Below, in pieces: positions 15,123 through 24,445 of a stretch of DNA of 44,299 nt. The translations under genes were made by a program, and so were the position numbers. Source of the DNA: an uncultured Bacteroidales bacterium (lineage in GTDB: Bacteria > Bacteroidota > Bacteroidia > Bacteroidales > UBA932); the NCBI GenBank assembly GCA_900319855.1, contig ONQC01000015.1, positions 1-44,299 on the forward strand, in the 5' to 3' direction. The notes below the pieces were generated by a model. The model had not been told where the DNA came from and searched no databases. It was given only the letters and a program-made list of their open reading frames with translations. Positions within the stretch are counted from its first letter, which is position 1, and every line of letters starts with the position of its first letter.

Positions 15123-17437
15123 GAGAACAGGACATCCTCGATAAATTCGTCCGGGACCAGCTGTCTGTCTGGCCCCTGGCCGCCGCCAATTTCCGCGCCC
15201 TGAAAGATGCGCAGACCCGCGAACTGCCGGTCGGCGGGCTGACGGTCCGCATCCAGCACAATCCGGCCCGCATCCGCTCCTCGGCCGCTAAAGTCGACAA
15301 AGCCTCGATCGAGGCCCGTTCGTGTTTCCTTTGCGCCGACGCCCGCCCGAAAGAGCAGCGCACCCTGAAGTTCGAAGGCCGCAAGGGCCGCAAATACGAT
15401 ATCCTGGTCAATCCCTATCCCATTTTCCCGGGACATCTGACCATCGCCCGGGACCGCCACGTCGACCAGTCGATCTGGAAATGCCTGACGGACATGGCGG
15501 ACCTGGCACATCACTACACCGGGCTGACGGTTTTCTACAACGGTCCGCGGTGCGGTGCATCGGCTCCGGACCACATGCATTTCCAGGCTTGCCCGCGCGG
15601 CATGCTCCCGTTGGAAAACGCAGTGGACCGCCAGTTGGATACCCATGGAGAAGACCTCGCTTTCCTGACCTCGGTCAAGGAAGCGCAGCTTTTCCATTAC
15701 AAGAAATTTACGCGGGGCGTCTTTGTGCTGCGCGCCCGTACTTCGAAATCCCTGGCCAAACTGTTTTACCGGCTGCTGGACTGCGTACCGACCCCGGAGG
15801 GGGAGACGGAGCCCATGTTCAACCTGCTGATGTGGTATAAGTCCCTCGCCGGCGGACGCCGTCCGGCAGGGAACACCCATGGCCTGGCGGCCTTCGAGTA
15901 CCGGGCCATCGTCCTGCTGCGCGGCGCCCACCGCTCGCATCACTACTTCGACGAAGGGCCGGACCATCTGACCATGAGCCCGGGATGTGCGGACATGGCG
16001 GGCCTGTTCATCGCCCCGCAGGCGGAGGATTATGCCAAGCTGGACAGCCGGCTGCTGACAGAAATGCTTTCGGAAGTGTCGGTCAGCCCAGCGATTGAAA
16101 AAGACGTCCTGTGGCGGTTGACCCGTTCCCAGCAGACCCTGCAGGTGGGAATCCTGTCCGGAAAGGAAATCGTCTTCGAGATCATTTCCGATGGCGCCGG
16201 CCCGCAGAAGGTCAGCTACCAGGAGGGAAAGATCAATTACAATGGCGTTCTCTACGATGAGCTGTTCTTCGAGGCCAGTACGCCGTCGACCCTGTTTGCC
16301 GAGCCGACGTTCATCCTCCACGACGTGGTCATCGGGGTCGACTTCCATTGGGAACGTCGCCAGAGCCAGCAATTTGCGGGCTCGCTGAAATTCATCATCG
16401 AAAAGAACCAGGTGGTCGCCGTCAATGTCATCGGCGTGGAAGACTACCTGCTCAGTGTCATCTCCTCCGAAATGAAGGCGACGGCCGGCCTGGAATTCCT
16501 CAAGGCCCATGCGGTGATTTCCCGTTCCTGGGTCCTCGCCCAGATTGCGCACCGTGCGCATCCGACCCGGAGTGCCGGCATCGATTTCAAGGAGCTGAAC
16601 AATGTCCCGGCCTTGGTGACCAGTCTGGAACAGCGTCGGGAAACGGCCCTTGCCGGTGGGGAAGCGGCCGATGAAACCGTCATCGAAAAATGGTTCGACC
16701 ACAGCGACCACAAGCATTTCGATGTTTGCGCCGACGACCATTGCCAGCGCTACCAGGGCCTGACCCTGGCCATCGGAAAGACCGTCCGCCAGGCCATCGA
16801 CCAGACCTGGGGCGAGGTGCTGACATCGGACGGGGAACTTTGTGACGCCCGTTTTTCCAAATGCTGCGGCGGCCGGACCGAACTGTTCAGCACCTGCTGG
16901 GAAGACAAAGACGAGCCTTACTTGGTTTCATTGCCGGATACGCCGGACCATGGGGACGGAGATCCTTTCTGCGACACGCATGACGAGACAGTCCTCCGGC
17001 AGGTCCTGAACGACTATGACCTGGAAACCAAGGACTTCTACCGTTGGACGGAGGAATACGGCGTCGAGGAACTCTCTGCACTCATCGCCCGTCGCAGCGG
17101 CATCGACATCGGTACGCTGACGGCGCTGGAACCGCTAGAAACAGGCCCGTCCGGCCGGATCAAAAAGCTCCGCATCGTCGGCACGAAACAGACGCTGACC
17201 GTCGGCAAGGAGCTGATGATCCGCAAATTCCTTTCGGAATCCCATCTGAAGAGTTCGGCCTTTACGGCTACGTTTACCCCCGACGGAAAAGTCCGCCTCG
17301 ACGGCCGCGGCTGGGGCCACGGCGTCGGCCTCTGCCAGATCGGCGCCGCCGTGATGGGCAGCCGCGGCTACTCTTACCGTGAAATCCTTTCGCACTATTA
17401 TCCCGGTGCGCAACTGACCCGCTATGAACAAGAATAA
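15119..17437 (+). CDS. Fusion protein: HIT-like DUF4922 domain plus SpoIID/LytB domain
   Basis: 772 residues from ATG 15119, overlapping the preceding stop as ATGA. Residues 1-320 match DUF4922, a HIT-superfamily relative. It has a CxxC pair (C69, C72) and HMHFQA (H152, H154, Q156), the HxHxQ signature of the GalT/Ap4A- and GDP-sugar-phosphorylase branch. Residues about 340-772 form a SpoIID domain: conserved Glu E451 in [19 protein letters not shown], and the C-terminal signature [12 protein letters not shown] followed by [11 protein letters not shown]. SpoIID proteins cleave or activate cleavage of glycan strands lacking stem peptides. No signal peptide or membrane helix is visible, which is odd for a wall enzyme and suggests action on imported or cytoplasmic material, or unusual export. 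Its stop overlaps the AmpG-like start by 14 bases. Confidence 0.85.
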   Translation: MREQDILDKFVRDQLSVWPLAAANFRALKDAQTRELPVGGLTVRIQHNPARIRSSAAKVDKASIEARSCFLCADARPKEQRTLKFEGRKGRKYDILVNPYPIFPGHLTIARDRHVDQSIWKCLTDMADLAHHYTGLTVFYNGPRCGASAPDHMHFQACPRGMLPLENAVDRQLDTHGEDLAFLTSVKEAQLFHYKKFTRGVFVLRARTSKSLAKLFYRLLDCVPTPEGETEPMFNLLMWYKSLAGGRRPAGNTHGLAAFEYRAIVLLRGAHRSHHYFDEGPDHLTMSPGCADMAGLFIAPQAEDYAKLDSRLLTEMLSEVSVSPAIEKDVLWRLTRSQQTLQVGILSGKEIVFEIISDGAGPQKVSYQEGKINYNGVLYDELFFEASTPSTLFAEPTFILHDVVIGVDFHWERRQSQQFAGSLKFIIEKNQVVAVNVIGVEDYLLSVISSEMKATAGLEFLKAHAVISRSWVLAQIAHRAHPTRSAGIDFKELNNVPALVTSLEQRRETALAGGEAADETVIEKWFDHSDHKHFDVCADDHCQRYQGLTLAIGKTVRQAIDQTWGEVLTSDGELCDARFSKCCGGRTELFSTCWEDKDEPYLVSLPDTPDHGDGDPFCDTHDETVLRQVLNDYDLETKDFYRWTEEYGVEELSALIARRSGIDIGTLTALEPLETGPSGRIKKLRIVGTKQTLTVGKELMIRKFLSESHLKSSAFTATFTPDGKVRLDGRGWGHGVGLCQIGAAVMGSRGYSYREILSHYYPGAQLTRYEQE

Positions 17438-18728
17438 TCCCTGGTGGTGGGTGCCGACCCTGTATTTCGCAGAGGGCATCCCGTACTTCATCGTCAATAC
17501 CATTTCGACCATCCTTTTCAAGCGGATGGGCCTTTCCAACGGCGACATCGCCGCCTATACCAGCCTGCTCTACCTGCCCTGGGTCATCAAGCCCTTCTGG
17601 AGTCCCTTCGTTGACATTCTCCGGACCAAGCGCTGGTGGGTCGTGGCCATGCAGGCCCTGATGAGCGTCGGATTCGCCCTGCTTGCCCTGTCCCTGCCGC
17701 ATCCGTCGTCCGAGGTGATGGCTTCCGGGCAGACCCCGGTCTCCCTTTTCGCCGTCACCCTGATCCTTTTCTGGATCACGGCTTTTGCCTCCGCGACCCA
17801 TGACATTGCTGCGGACGGATATTACATGCTGGCGCTGAGCCAGAAAGACCAGAGCCTCTTCGTGGGCATCCGAAGCACCTTCTACCGGCTTTCTTCCATT
17901 TTCGGCCAGGGGGTGCTCGTCGTGATCGCCGGCTTGCTGGAGACCCGGCTGGGCAACATCCCGCGGGCCTGGTCCATCACGCTCCTGTCGGCCGCCGTGC
18001 TGTTCGCCGCCGTTACGATGTGGCATGTCTTCGCGCTTCCGAAGCCGGCCTCGGACGCGGTCCGCAGCACGACCGGTGCCAAGGACATCTTCCGGGAATT
18101 CGGCCGGACCTTCGCGACCTTCTTCCGCAAGCCGCTGGTCTGGCTGGCCATCGTCTTCCTGCTGCTGTACCGCCTTCCCGAGGCCCTGCTGGTCAAGCTG
18201 GTCAATCCCTTCCTGCTGGACTCTCCGGATGCCGGCGGCCTGGGACTCGCCACGGAAACGGTCGGCTTGGTCTATGGCACCATCGGCATCCTCGGCCTGA
18301 CCCTGGGCGGCATCCTGGGTGGCATTGCCGCCTCCAAATGGGGCCTGCGCAAGTCCCTGTGGCCCATGGCCGTCGCCATCACCCTTCCGGACCTGGCCTA
18401 CCTGTGGCTGGCCATCGCCCAGCCGACCAACCTGATTGCGGTCAGCGCACTGGTCTTCATCGAGCAGTTCGGCTACGGCTTCGGCTTCACCTCGTACATG
18501 CTCTATATGATCTACATCTCGGAGGGCGAATTCAAGACGGCACACTATTCGCTGTGTACGGCGTTCATGGCGCTCAGCATGATGGTCCCCGGTTTCTTCG
18601 CCGGAGCGCTGCAGGAGTCCGTCGGTTATCCGGCTTTCTTCGGCATCGTCATGCTCTGCTGCCTGGTCACCGTCGCCGTCACCTTCCTGGTCCGGCAGAA
18701 GGTCGATCCGGAATTTGGTAAAAAGTAA
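17424..18728 (+). CDS. ampG: AmpG-like MFS importer (muropeptide permease family)
   Basis: 434 residues with about 12 membrane helices. The N-terminus PTLYFAEGIPYFIVNTIST, then YTSLLYLPWVIKPFWSPFVD and the Asp-containing HDIAADGYYM segment, are characteristic of AmpG-type MFS carriers. These bring GlcNAc-anhydroMurNAc and its peptides, or related muropeptides, into the cytoplasm for recycling. The start overlaps the SpoIID fusion gene by 14 bases and the serpin gene follows after 7 bases, so all belong to one transcript. A NamZ exo-muramidase two genes on supports a wall-salvage role. Some AmpG-like proteins carry other substrates, so specificity is inferred. Confidence 0.85.
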   Translation: MNKNNPWWWVPTLYFAEGIPYFIVNTISTILFKRMGLSNGDIAAYTSLLYLPWVIKPFWSPFVDILRTKRWWVVAMQALMSVGFALLALSLPHPSSEVMASGQTPVSLFAVTLILFWITAFASATHDIAADGYYMLALSQKDQSLFVGIRSTFYRLSSIFGQGVLVVIAGLLETRLGNIPRAWSITLLSAAVLFAAVTMWHVFALPKPASDAVRSTTGAKDIFREFGRTFATFFRKPLVWLAIVFLLLYRLPEALLVKLVNPFLLDSPDAGGLGLATETVGLVYGTIGILGLTLGGILGGIAASKWGLRKSLWPMAVAITLPDLAYLWLAIAQPTNLIAVSALVFIEQFGYGFGFTSYMLYMIYISEGEFKTAHYSLCTAFMALSMMVPGFFAGALQESVGYPAFFGIVMLCCLVTVAVTFLVRQKVDPEFGKK

Positions 18729-18735
18729 ATTGAAC

Positions 18736-19899
18736 ATGAAACATTTAATCGCTGTCTTGCTGATCATGGCTGCATGCGGAACCCCCCAAAAAAACTTTGC
18801 CGGAACGGATGTGATGCGCAAACCCATTGTTGACAACAAGAAAACGGACTTCTCCATGCGGCTGCTGGGCACGGGCCTGCGGCAGGGCGATCCGAAGCAG
18901 AACCTGGTCCTTTCACCGTTCAGCGCGGGTGTAGCCCTTTCGCTGCTGCTGGACGGCGCTGCCGGAAAGACGCAGTCCGCCTTGTTCGAGACGATCTCCT
19001 ATGCCACCTATGCCGGCACTGAAATCTATACGGATTCCCTGAACATCGTGACTTCCGCCAACTCGATCTGGGTCCGCAAGGGAATCGCTTTCAAGGACAA
19101 TTATCTGGACTATGTACGGGGCGGCTCCTATGGCGCCCAGGTGGAGTCCCGTGATTTCACCGACCGTGCAACCGTCGGGGAAATCAACGGCTGGTGTGCG
19201 GAAAAGACCCGCGGCCTGATTCCGTCCATCGTCAGTGAGCTGCAGCCGGAACTCGCGGCCATCCTCCTGAACGCCTTGTATTTCAAGGCGCCGTGGGCGG
19301 AAGAGTTTGAGAAGTCCGATACCCGCAAGGAGACCTTCCATGGCGCTGAGGGAGACCGGCAGGTCGATTTCATGCACAAGACGACCCGCGGCTACGGCTA
19401 TGCCGGCTTTGAAGGATGGCAGGTCGCCTCCCTCCCGTACAAGAACGGCCGCTACGCCATGCTGGTGGCCTTGCCTCCGCAGGATGCGGACCTGAATGCC
19501 TTGACATGGGACGTGGATCTTTTCAACAAGGTCCTGGATGCCTGCCAGGGTGGAGTCCGGGTCGCCCTGTCCCTGCCGAAATTCAAGATTGAGACGACCC
19601 TGGTCATGAACGACCTGCTCTCCGCGATGGGGGCGGCGCCCATTTTCACCGATGGCGCCGATTTCTCCCGGATGTCCGCCATGCCGCTGGCCGTTAGCCA
19701 GATCCTGCAGAAATGCTTCATCGAAGTAGGGGAGGAAGGAACCGAAGCGGCGGCCGTGACCGGCGCCTTCATGCGGCTGACTTCCGTGGCCCGGCCCGAA
19801 CCGCCGGTCGAGATGCGGGTGGACCGCCCGTTCCTGTTCGCCATCTATGACACGACGACGAAACTGATCCTCTTCGAGGGTCGCATCGCCAATATCTGA
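18736..19899 (+). CDS. Serpin-family lipoprotein, probably inhibitory
   Basis: 387 residues from ATG 18736, seven bases after the AmpG-like stop; an upstream in-frame start overlaps that gene. A lipoprotein signal ends at C14 (LLIMAACG). The full serpin fold is present, including NLVLSPFSAGVALSLLLDGA, AILLNALYFKAPW and the C-terminal DRPFLFAIYD. The reactive-loop hinge EEGTEAAAVTG (333-343) has the small residues expected of inhibitory serpins. Counting from the hinge Gly335 puts P1-P1' at about T349-S350, with R347 nearby. Serpins trap serine or cysteine proteases irreversibly. Surface-anchored bacterial serpins are thought to protect against host or competitor proteases. Its place inside a peptidoglycan gene set is unusual. 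The NamZ gene follows after 4 bases. Confidence 0.92.
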   Translation: MKHLIAVLLIMAACGTPQKNFAGTDVMRKPIVDNKKTDFSMRLLGTGLRQGDPKQNLVLSPFSAGVALSLLLDGAAGKTQSALFETISYATYAGTEIYTDSLNIVTSANSIWVRKGIAFKDNYLDYVRGGSYGAQVESRDFTDRATVGEINGWCAEKTRGLIPSIVSELQPELAAILLNALYFKAPWAEEFEKSDTRKETFHGAEGDRQVDFMHKTTRGYGYAGFEGWQVASLPYKNGRYAMLVALPPQDADLNALTWDVDLFNKVLDACQGGVRVALSLPKFKIETTLVMNDLLSAMGAAPIFTDGADFSRMSAMPLAVSQILQKCFIEVGEEGTEAAAVTGAFMRLTSVARPEPPVEMRVDRPFLFAIYDTTTKLILFEGRIANI

Positions 19900-19903
19900 T
19901 ACC

Positions 19904-21154
19904 ATGAAAGGCAATAGACTGATACTGACCGTCCTGCTTGGTTGCCTGTGCGTAGCCGCCCCGGCCCAGGTTCGTCCCGGCATCGAAGTGCTCGAGAGCC
20001 GGGGCTTCATCGGCCTCCGCGGGAAACGCGTCGGCCTGGTGACCAACCCCAGCGGCGTGGACCGCAACCTCCGTTCCACGATTGACATCCTGTTCGATGC
20101 CCCCGGCGTCGATCTGGTAGCCCTGTTCGGCCCTGAACACGGTGTCCGGGGCGATGCCTATGCCGGCGACCATGTCACCGACAGCAAGGATCCGCGCACC
20201 GGCCTTCCGGTCTATTCGCTCTACGGCGCGACACGCGAGCCTACGCAGGCCATGCTCGAGGGCATTGACGTGATGGTCTATGACATCCAGGATGTCGGCA
20301 CCCGCTCCTATACCTTCATCAGCACCCTGGGCCTGGTCATGCGGGCCTGTGCCAAGAAAGGCATCGAAGTGATGGTGCTGGACCGTCCGAATCCGCTCGG
20401 CGGCCTCAAAGTGGAAGGCAGTTATGTGGAACCCGGCTTCTTCTCTTTCGTCAGCCAGTTCAAGATCCCCTATGTCTATGGCCTGACGGTCGGGGAACTG
20501 GCGAAGATAATCAATGAAGAAGGGCTGAACTGCGGACAGCGCGGCAATGAAGAGCCCCTCCGCTGTAAGCTGCTGGTCGTCCCGATGCAGGGCTGGCACC
20601 GCTGGATGCGCTATGCCGATACGGGCCTTCCCTGGATCCTTCCTTCCCCGAACATCCCCTATGCCCAGAGCGCTGTCAATTATCCCTCCGCCGGTCTGTG
20701 CGGAGAGCTGGGCTACCTGAACATCGGCGTGGGCTACACCTTGCCTTTCGAGACCTTCGCCGCCGAGTGGATCGATGCCGGGAAACTGCTCGATAAACTG
20801 AACAGCTACCATCTTCCGGGGGTGGCTTTCCGGGAAATCCACTACAAGCCGATCTCCGGCGGATCGGCCGGGAAACTGCTCCACGGCGTTCAGTACCATT
20901 ATACCGATTACGAGGCCGCAACCATTACACTGACACAGTTTTACGTCATGCAGGCGGTCGGGGAACTATACCCTGACAGGAACCCTTTCAAGGGCGCTGC
21001 GTCGAAATATGAGATGTTCCATAAAGTTTGTGGTACGGATTATGTAAGGATAGCATTTTCAAAGAGGCAAAGAGTCGAAGACATCCTCGAACACTGGTCC
21101 AAGGACGTTGAAGATTTCAAAACTCTTTCAATGGGGTATTACCTCTATGAATAA
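19904..21154 (+). CDS. namZ: NamZ-type exo-beta-N-acetylmuramidase (DUF1343)
   Basis: 416 residues with a cleavable signal peptide (about 1-21, ending AAPA). The DUF1343 domain fills the mature protein: LVTNPSGVD (45-53), LFGPEHGVRG (74-83, with E78 and H79 in the proposed active site) and YDIQDVGTRSYTF. Characterised members (Bacillus NamZ and the Tannerella enzyme) remove MurNAc from the non-reducing end of peptidoglycan fragments in the cell envelope. It lies two genes after the AmpG-like importer, fitting a scheme where chewed wall sugars are taken up and reused. MurQ or MurK genes for MurNAc use are not in the window. Confidence 0.88.
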   Translation: MKGNRLILTVLLGCLCVAAPAQVRPGIEVLESRGFIGLRGKRVGLVTNPSGVDRNLRSTIDILFDAPGVDLVALFGPEHGVRGDAYAGDHVTDSKDPRTGLPVYSLYGATREPTQAMLEGIDVMVYDIQDVGTRSYTFISTLGLVMRACAKKGIEVMVLDRPNPLGGLKVEGSYVEPGFFSFVSQFKIPYVYGLTVGELAKIINEEGLNCGQRGNEEPLRCKLLVVPMQGWHRWMRYADTGLPWILPSPNIPYAQSAVNYPSAGLCGELGYLNIGVGYTLPFETFAAEWIDAGKLLDKLNSYHLPGVAFREIHYKPISGGSAGKLLHGVQYHYTDYEAATITLTQFYVMQAVGELYPDRNPFKGAASKYEMFHKVCGTDYVRIAFSKRQRVEDILEHWSKDVEDFKTLSMGYYLYE

Positions 21155-21173
21155 CTGCTAAAACTTTAAGAAA

Positions 21174-22688
21174 ATGAGAAACTTGATGACTTCGGCACTC
21201 GCTGCCCTGGCACTCGCAGGAATGCTTGCGATGCCTCTTGGAGCCCAGGCTCAGACCCGTCGCAGCGGCAGTTCTTCTTCGACTGGCCGCAGCACCACTA
21301 CCACTTCTGGAAGTTCCTCATCCAGCAATAGATCTTCCGCTGTCCGCAGCAGTTCCACCAGCTCCGCCACCCGCAGCAGCTCCTCCAGCGCCGTCCGCAG
21401 CTCCTCTACGAGCCCGACCCGCTCCAGCGCCACGCAGGTGACCCGGCAGAGCAATACCGGCCGCAGCACCTCTACCGGTTCCGCGACCCGCAGCAGCTCC
21501 ACTTCGAGCCAGACCCGCAGCAGCTCCTCCAGCGCCGTCCGTTCTTCCTCCAGCTCCTCCTCGACCCGGTCCGCCACCGCGCCGACCCAGTCCAGCCAGG
21601 TCCGCAGGGGCACGACGACCTCCGGCAGCAGCTCCTCCGGTTCCGCTACCCGAAGCAGCTCTTCCTCGAGCTCTGTCACGCGTAGCAGCTCTGCTACCCG
21701 CAGCAGCGCCACCTCCGGCTCCCAGAACGGCCAGGTTGTCCGCAGCAGCTCTTCTGCCGCAACGTCCAGCCCTTCTTCCAGCAACTCCCAGCAGGTGCGC
21801 CGCAGCAGCGCTTCCGCCGCCAGCGGCTCCGTCGCTGCCAACAACAACGTAACCCGCCGCGGCCTCAGCCCGGTGACCCAGGAAATGCAGAGCAAGAGCA
21901 ACAATGCTCCTGCCAACAACAACTACGGAGACTATCGCGTGGACAACCACAATGTCCAGCGGATCCCTCCGAGAGAGCGTGATTTCATGACCTATGACCG
22001 GCCCGGTGCCTTCTGGGGCAGGGATCCGCACTACTTCGGATGGAGGATCCAGACGCTTCCTCCGCGCTACAGGAGAGTCCGTTACTTCGGTATCGACTAC
22101 TACTTCTACAACAATGTCTACTACAGGCCTTACGCCGGACATTACGTGATCTGCCGTCCTCCTTTCGGCGTGATCATCGAGATCGCTCCCCGTCGCGTCA
22201 GCCTCGCCACCGTGGCCTTCGCGTACTACCACAACGTCTACAGGACGTATAATGGCTGGGATTCCTACAGCCGCTATATCGACGAGCAGAACCGCATCAT
22301 TGCGCAGAACAACGCGACCATCGCGGCGCAGAACGCGGCCATCGCCATGAACCTGAACGCAGCGCAGAACTCCTACTCCCTCGCCAACCAGCTTGGCCTG
22401 GCCCAGAGCTATGCCTACGCGAACCAGCAGTACTACTACGAGGACGGTGTCTTCTACATCATCAACCGCAAGGGCAGCTACGAGGTGATCGTACCTCCTG
22501 CCGGCGCGCTGGTGGAAGCCCTCCCGGAGGACTATGAGACCCTCACCCTCGGCGGCCATGAGTACTACCGCGTCGACGATACCGTCTACCGGATGGTCAT
22601 GGTCCAGGGACGTCCCTACCTCGAGGTCCTCGGTCAGATGTACGGCGACATGGCCCGCCGGTACAACACCTACTATCAGTACTATTAG
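21174..22688 (+). CDS. Secreted Ser/Arg-rich protein with C-terminal DUF6515 domain
   Basis: 504 residues. A signal peptide (about 1-26, ending GAQAQ) is followed by roughly 200 residues of RSSS/TRSSS low complexity, nearly free of aromatic residues, and an Asn-rich segment. The C-terminal part (about 270-504) is Tyr-rich with YFGIDYYFYNNVYYRPY, an Asn/Gln/Ala helical stretch (NRIIAQNNATIAAQNAAIA), and a DUF6515-like ending: YYYEDGVFYI, VIVPPAGALVEALPEDYE, HEYYRVDDTVY. The domain's function is unknown. The design suggests a surface- or wall-associated protein with a flexible, positively charged tether. It follows NamZ by 19 bases and precedes two terminator hairpins, so it ends the long gene run. 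Confidence 0.82.
   Translation: MRNLMTSALAALALAGMLAMPLGAQAQTRRSGSSSSTGRSTTTTSGSSSSSNRSSAVRSSSTSSATRSSSSSAVRSSSTSPTRSSATQVTRQSNTGRSTSTGSATRSSSTSSQTRSSSSSAVRSSSSSSSTRSATAPTQSSQVRRGTTTSGSSSSGSATRSSSSSSSVTRSSSATRSSATSGSQNGQVVRSSSSAATSSPSSSNSQQVRRSSASAASGSVAANNNVTRRGLSPVTQEMQSKSNNAPANNNYGDYRVDNHNVQRIPPRERDFMTYDRPGAFWGRDPHYFGWRIQTLPPRYRRVRYFGIDYYFYNNVYYRPYAGHYVICRPPFGVIIEIAPRRVSLATVAFAYYHNVYRTYNGWDSYSRYIDEQNRIIAQNNATIAAQNAAIAMNLNAAQNSYSLANQLGLAQSYAYANQQYYYEDGVFYIINRKGSYEVIVPPAGALVEALPEDYETLTLGGHEYYRVDDTVYRMVMVQGRPYLEVLGQMYGDMARRYNTYYQYY
21252..21848 (+). repeat. Serine/arginine codon repeat region
   Basis: Many degenerate copies of CGCAGCAGCTCCTCC-like units encode RSSS blocks with inserted Thr, Ala and Val. 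The irregular period argues for slippage-prone growth and not a clean tandem array. Confidence 0.75.
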
Positions 22689-22724
22689 AAAATGCTTCCC
22701 GGTCATCCGGGGGTAACCATACGG

Positions 22725-22789
22725 AAAGCGGCCGTCCTCGAAAGGGCGGCCGCCTTTGTGAAAGCCCGGTTCCGCACGAACCGGGCTTT
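22725..22789. terminator. Paired hairpins between convergent genes (bidirectional termination)
   Basis: The first hairpin pairs AAAGCGGCCG (22725-22734) with CGGCCGCCTTT (22746-22756), with one bulge. The second is a perfect 12-bp stem, AAAGCCCGGTTC (22761-22772) with GAACCGGGCTTT (22778-22789). A-rich and T-rich edges on both sides let them stop the DUF6515 transcript (+) and the fumarase transcript (-). Confidence 0.8.
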
Positions 22790-22797
22790 ATGCATGA

Positions 22798-24423
22798 TTA
22801 CAGACCGATGGTCTTGAAGAAATCGTTGCCCTTGTCATCGACCAGGATGAAGGCCGGGAAGTCCTCGACGCGGATCTTCCAGATGGCTTCCATGCCGAGC
22901 TCGGGATACTCCACGCACTCGATGCTCTTGATGTTGTTCTGGGCGAGGATGGCGGCGGGACCGCCGATGGAGCCGAGGTAGAAGCCGCCGTGTTTCTTGC
23001 AGGCGTCGGTGACGGCCTGGCTGCGGTTGCCCTTGGCAAGCATGATCATGGAGCCGCCATGATCCTGGAATTCATCGACATACGGGTCCATGCGGCCGGC
23101 CGTGGTCGGGCCCATGGAGCCGCAAGGCATACCGGCCGGGGTCTTGGCAGGTCCGGCATAGTAGATGGGATGGTCCTTGAGGTACTGGGGCATTTCCTCG
23201 CCGGCGTCGAGGCGCGCCTTGATCTTGGCATGGGCGATGTCACGTCCGACGATGATGGTACCGTTCAGGCTCAGGCGGGTGCTGACCGGATACTTGGAGA
23301 GGATCTTGCAGACCTCGCTCATCGGCTGGTCGAGGTTGATCTTCACGGCCTCGCCTTCGCCGGCCTTGCGGTACTCCTCGGGAATCAGCTCATAGGGCTT
23401 GTCGTCCATCTTCTCGATCCAGATGCCGTCGGCGTTGATCTTGGCCTTGATGTTGCGGTCGGCGGAGCAGCTGACGCCCAGGCCGATCGGGCAGCTGGCG
23501 CCATGGCGCGGCAGGCGCACGACGCGGACGTCGTGGGCCATGTATTTGCCGCCGAACTGGGCGCCGAGACCGATCTTGCGTGTCTCTTCGAGGAGTTCCT
23601 GCTCCAGCGCGAGGTCGCGGAAGGCGCGGCCGGTCTCATCGCCGGTGGTCGGCAGGCCGTCATAGTAGTGCGTCGAGGCGAGCTTGACGGTGAGGAGGTT
23701 CTTCTCGGCGGAGGTACCGCCGACGACGATGGCGATATGGTACGGCGGGCAGGCGGCAGTGCCGAGGGTCTTCATCTTCGAGACCAGAAAAGGCACGAGC
23801 GTTCCGGGGTTCTGGATGCGGGCCTTGGTCTCCTGGTAGAGATAGGTCTTGTTGGCGGAGCCACCACCCTTGGTGACGCAGAGGAAGCGGTATTCCATGC
23901 CCTCGGCGGCTTCGATGTCGATCTGGGCCGGGAGGTTGCACTTGGTATTCACCTCGTTGTACATGTCCAGCGGGGCGTTCTGCGAATAGCGGAGGTTCTC
24001 CTCGGTATAGGTCTTGAAGACGCCGAGCGAGAGGGCTTCCTCATCGCAGAATCCGGTCCAGACCTGCTGGCCCTTTTCGCCGTGGACGATGGCGGTGCCG
24101 GTGTCCTGGCAGAGCGGGAGCTTGCCCTTGGCGGCCACCTCGGCGTTGCGCAGGAAGGTCAGTGCCACGTATTTGTCGTTCTCCGAAGCCTCGGGATCGC
24201 TGAGGATCTTGGCGACCTGCTCGTTGTGCGAGCGGCGCAGCAGGAAGCTGACATCGCGGAAGGCTGTGTTGGCCATCACGGTGAGGGCCTCGGGGCTGAC
24301 TTTGAGGATGGGGTGCCCCTCGAAGTCTCCGACGCTGACAAGCTTTTCGGAGCCGGGGATCTTATAGTACTCGGTGGTGTCTGTTCCCAACTGGAACATC
24401 GGGGCGTAACGGAAATCTGCCAT
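22798..24423 (-). CDS. Fumarate hydratase class I (iron-sulfur)
   Basis: 541 residues, the usual length of one-chain class I fumarases like E. coli FumA. It interconverts fumarate and malate in the TCA cycle, in the cytoplasm. Cluster cysteines C105 (LCQDTG), C225 (ACPPYH) and C319 (GVSCSAD) match FumA positions almost exactly. The C-terminal swivel domain shows [15 protein letters not shown]. In Bacteroidota it usually works in the reductive branch towards succinate. It starts 22 bases after the RF2 gene, with no clear promoter in between, so it is probably co-transcribed with prfB and ends at the hairpins just past its stop. Confidence 0.95.
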   Translation of the reverse strand: MADFRYAPMFQLGTDTTEYYKIPGSEKLVSVGDFEGHPILKVSPEALTVMANTAFRDVSFLLRRSHNEQVAKILSDPEASENDKYVALTFLRNAEVAAKGKLPLCQDTGTAIVHGEKGQQVWTGFCDEEALSLGVFKTYTEENLRYSQNAPLDMYNEVNTKCNLPAQIDIEAAEGMEYRFLCVTKGGGSANKTYLYQETKARIQNPGTLVPFLVSKMKTLGTAACPPYHIAIVVGGTSAEKNLLTVKLASTHYYDGLPTTGDETGRAFRDLALEQELLEETRKIGLGAQFGGKYMAHDVRVVRLPRHGASCPIGLGVSCSADRNIKAKINADGIWIEKMDDKPYELIPEEYRKAGEGEAVKINLDQPMSEVCKILSKYPVSTRLSLNGTIIVGRDIAHAKIKARLDAGEEMPQYLKDHPIYYAGPAKTPAGMPCGSMGPTTAGRMDPYVDEFQDHGGSMIMLAKGNRSQAVTDACKKHGGFYLGSIGGPAAILAQNNIKSIECVEYPELGMEAIWKIRVEDFPAFILVDDKGNDFFKTIGL

Positions 24424-24445
24424 ATCGTGTAAAAATTATGAGTTG

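Noticed and set aside
22990-24432. 480-codon plus-strand open frame
   Set aside because: Exact antisense of the fumarase gene. Its Gly/Ala/Val/Leu-rich sequence has no domain, while the fumarase cysteines are all conserved on the other strand.
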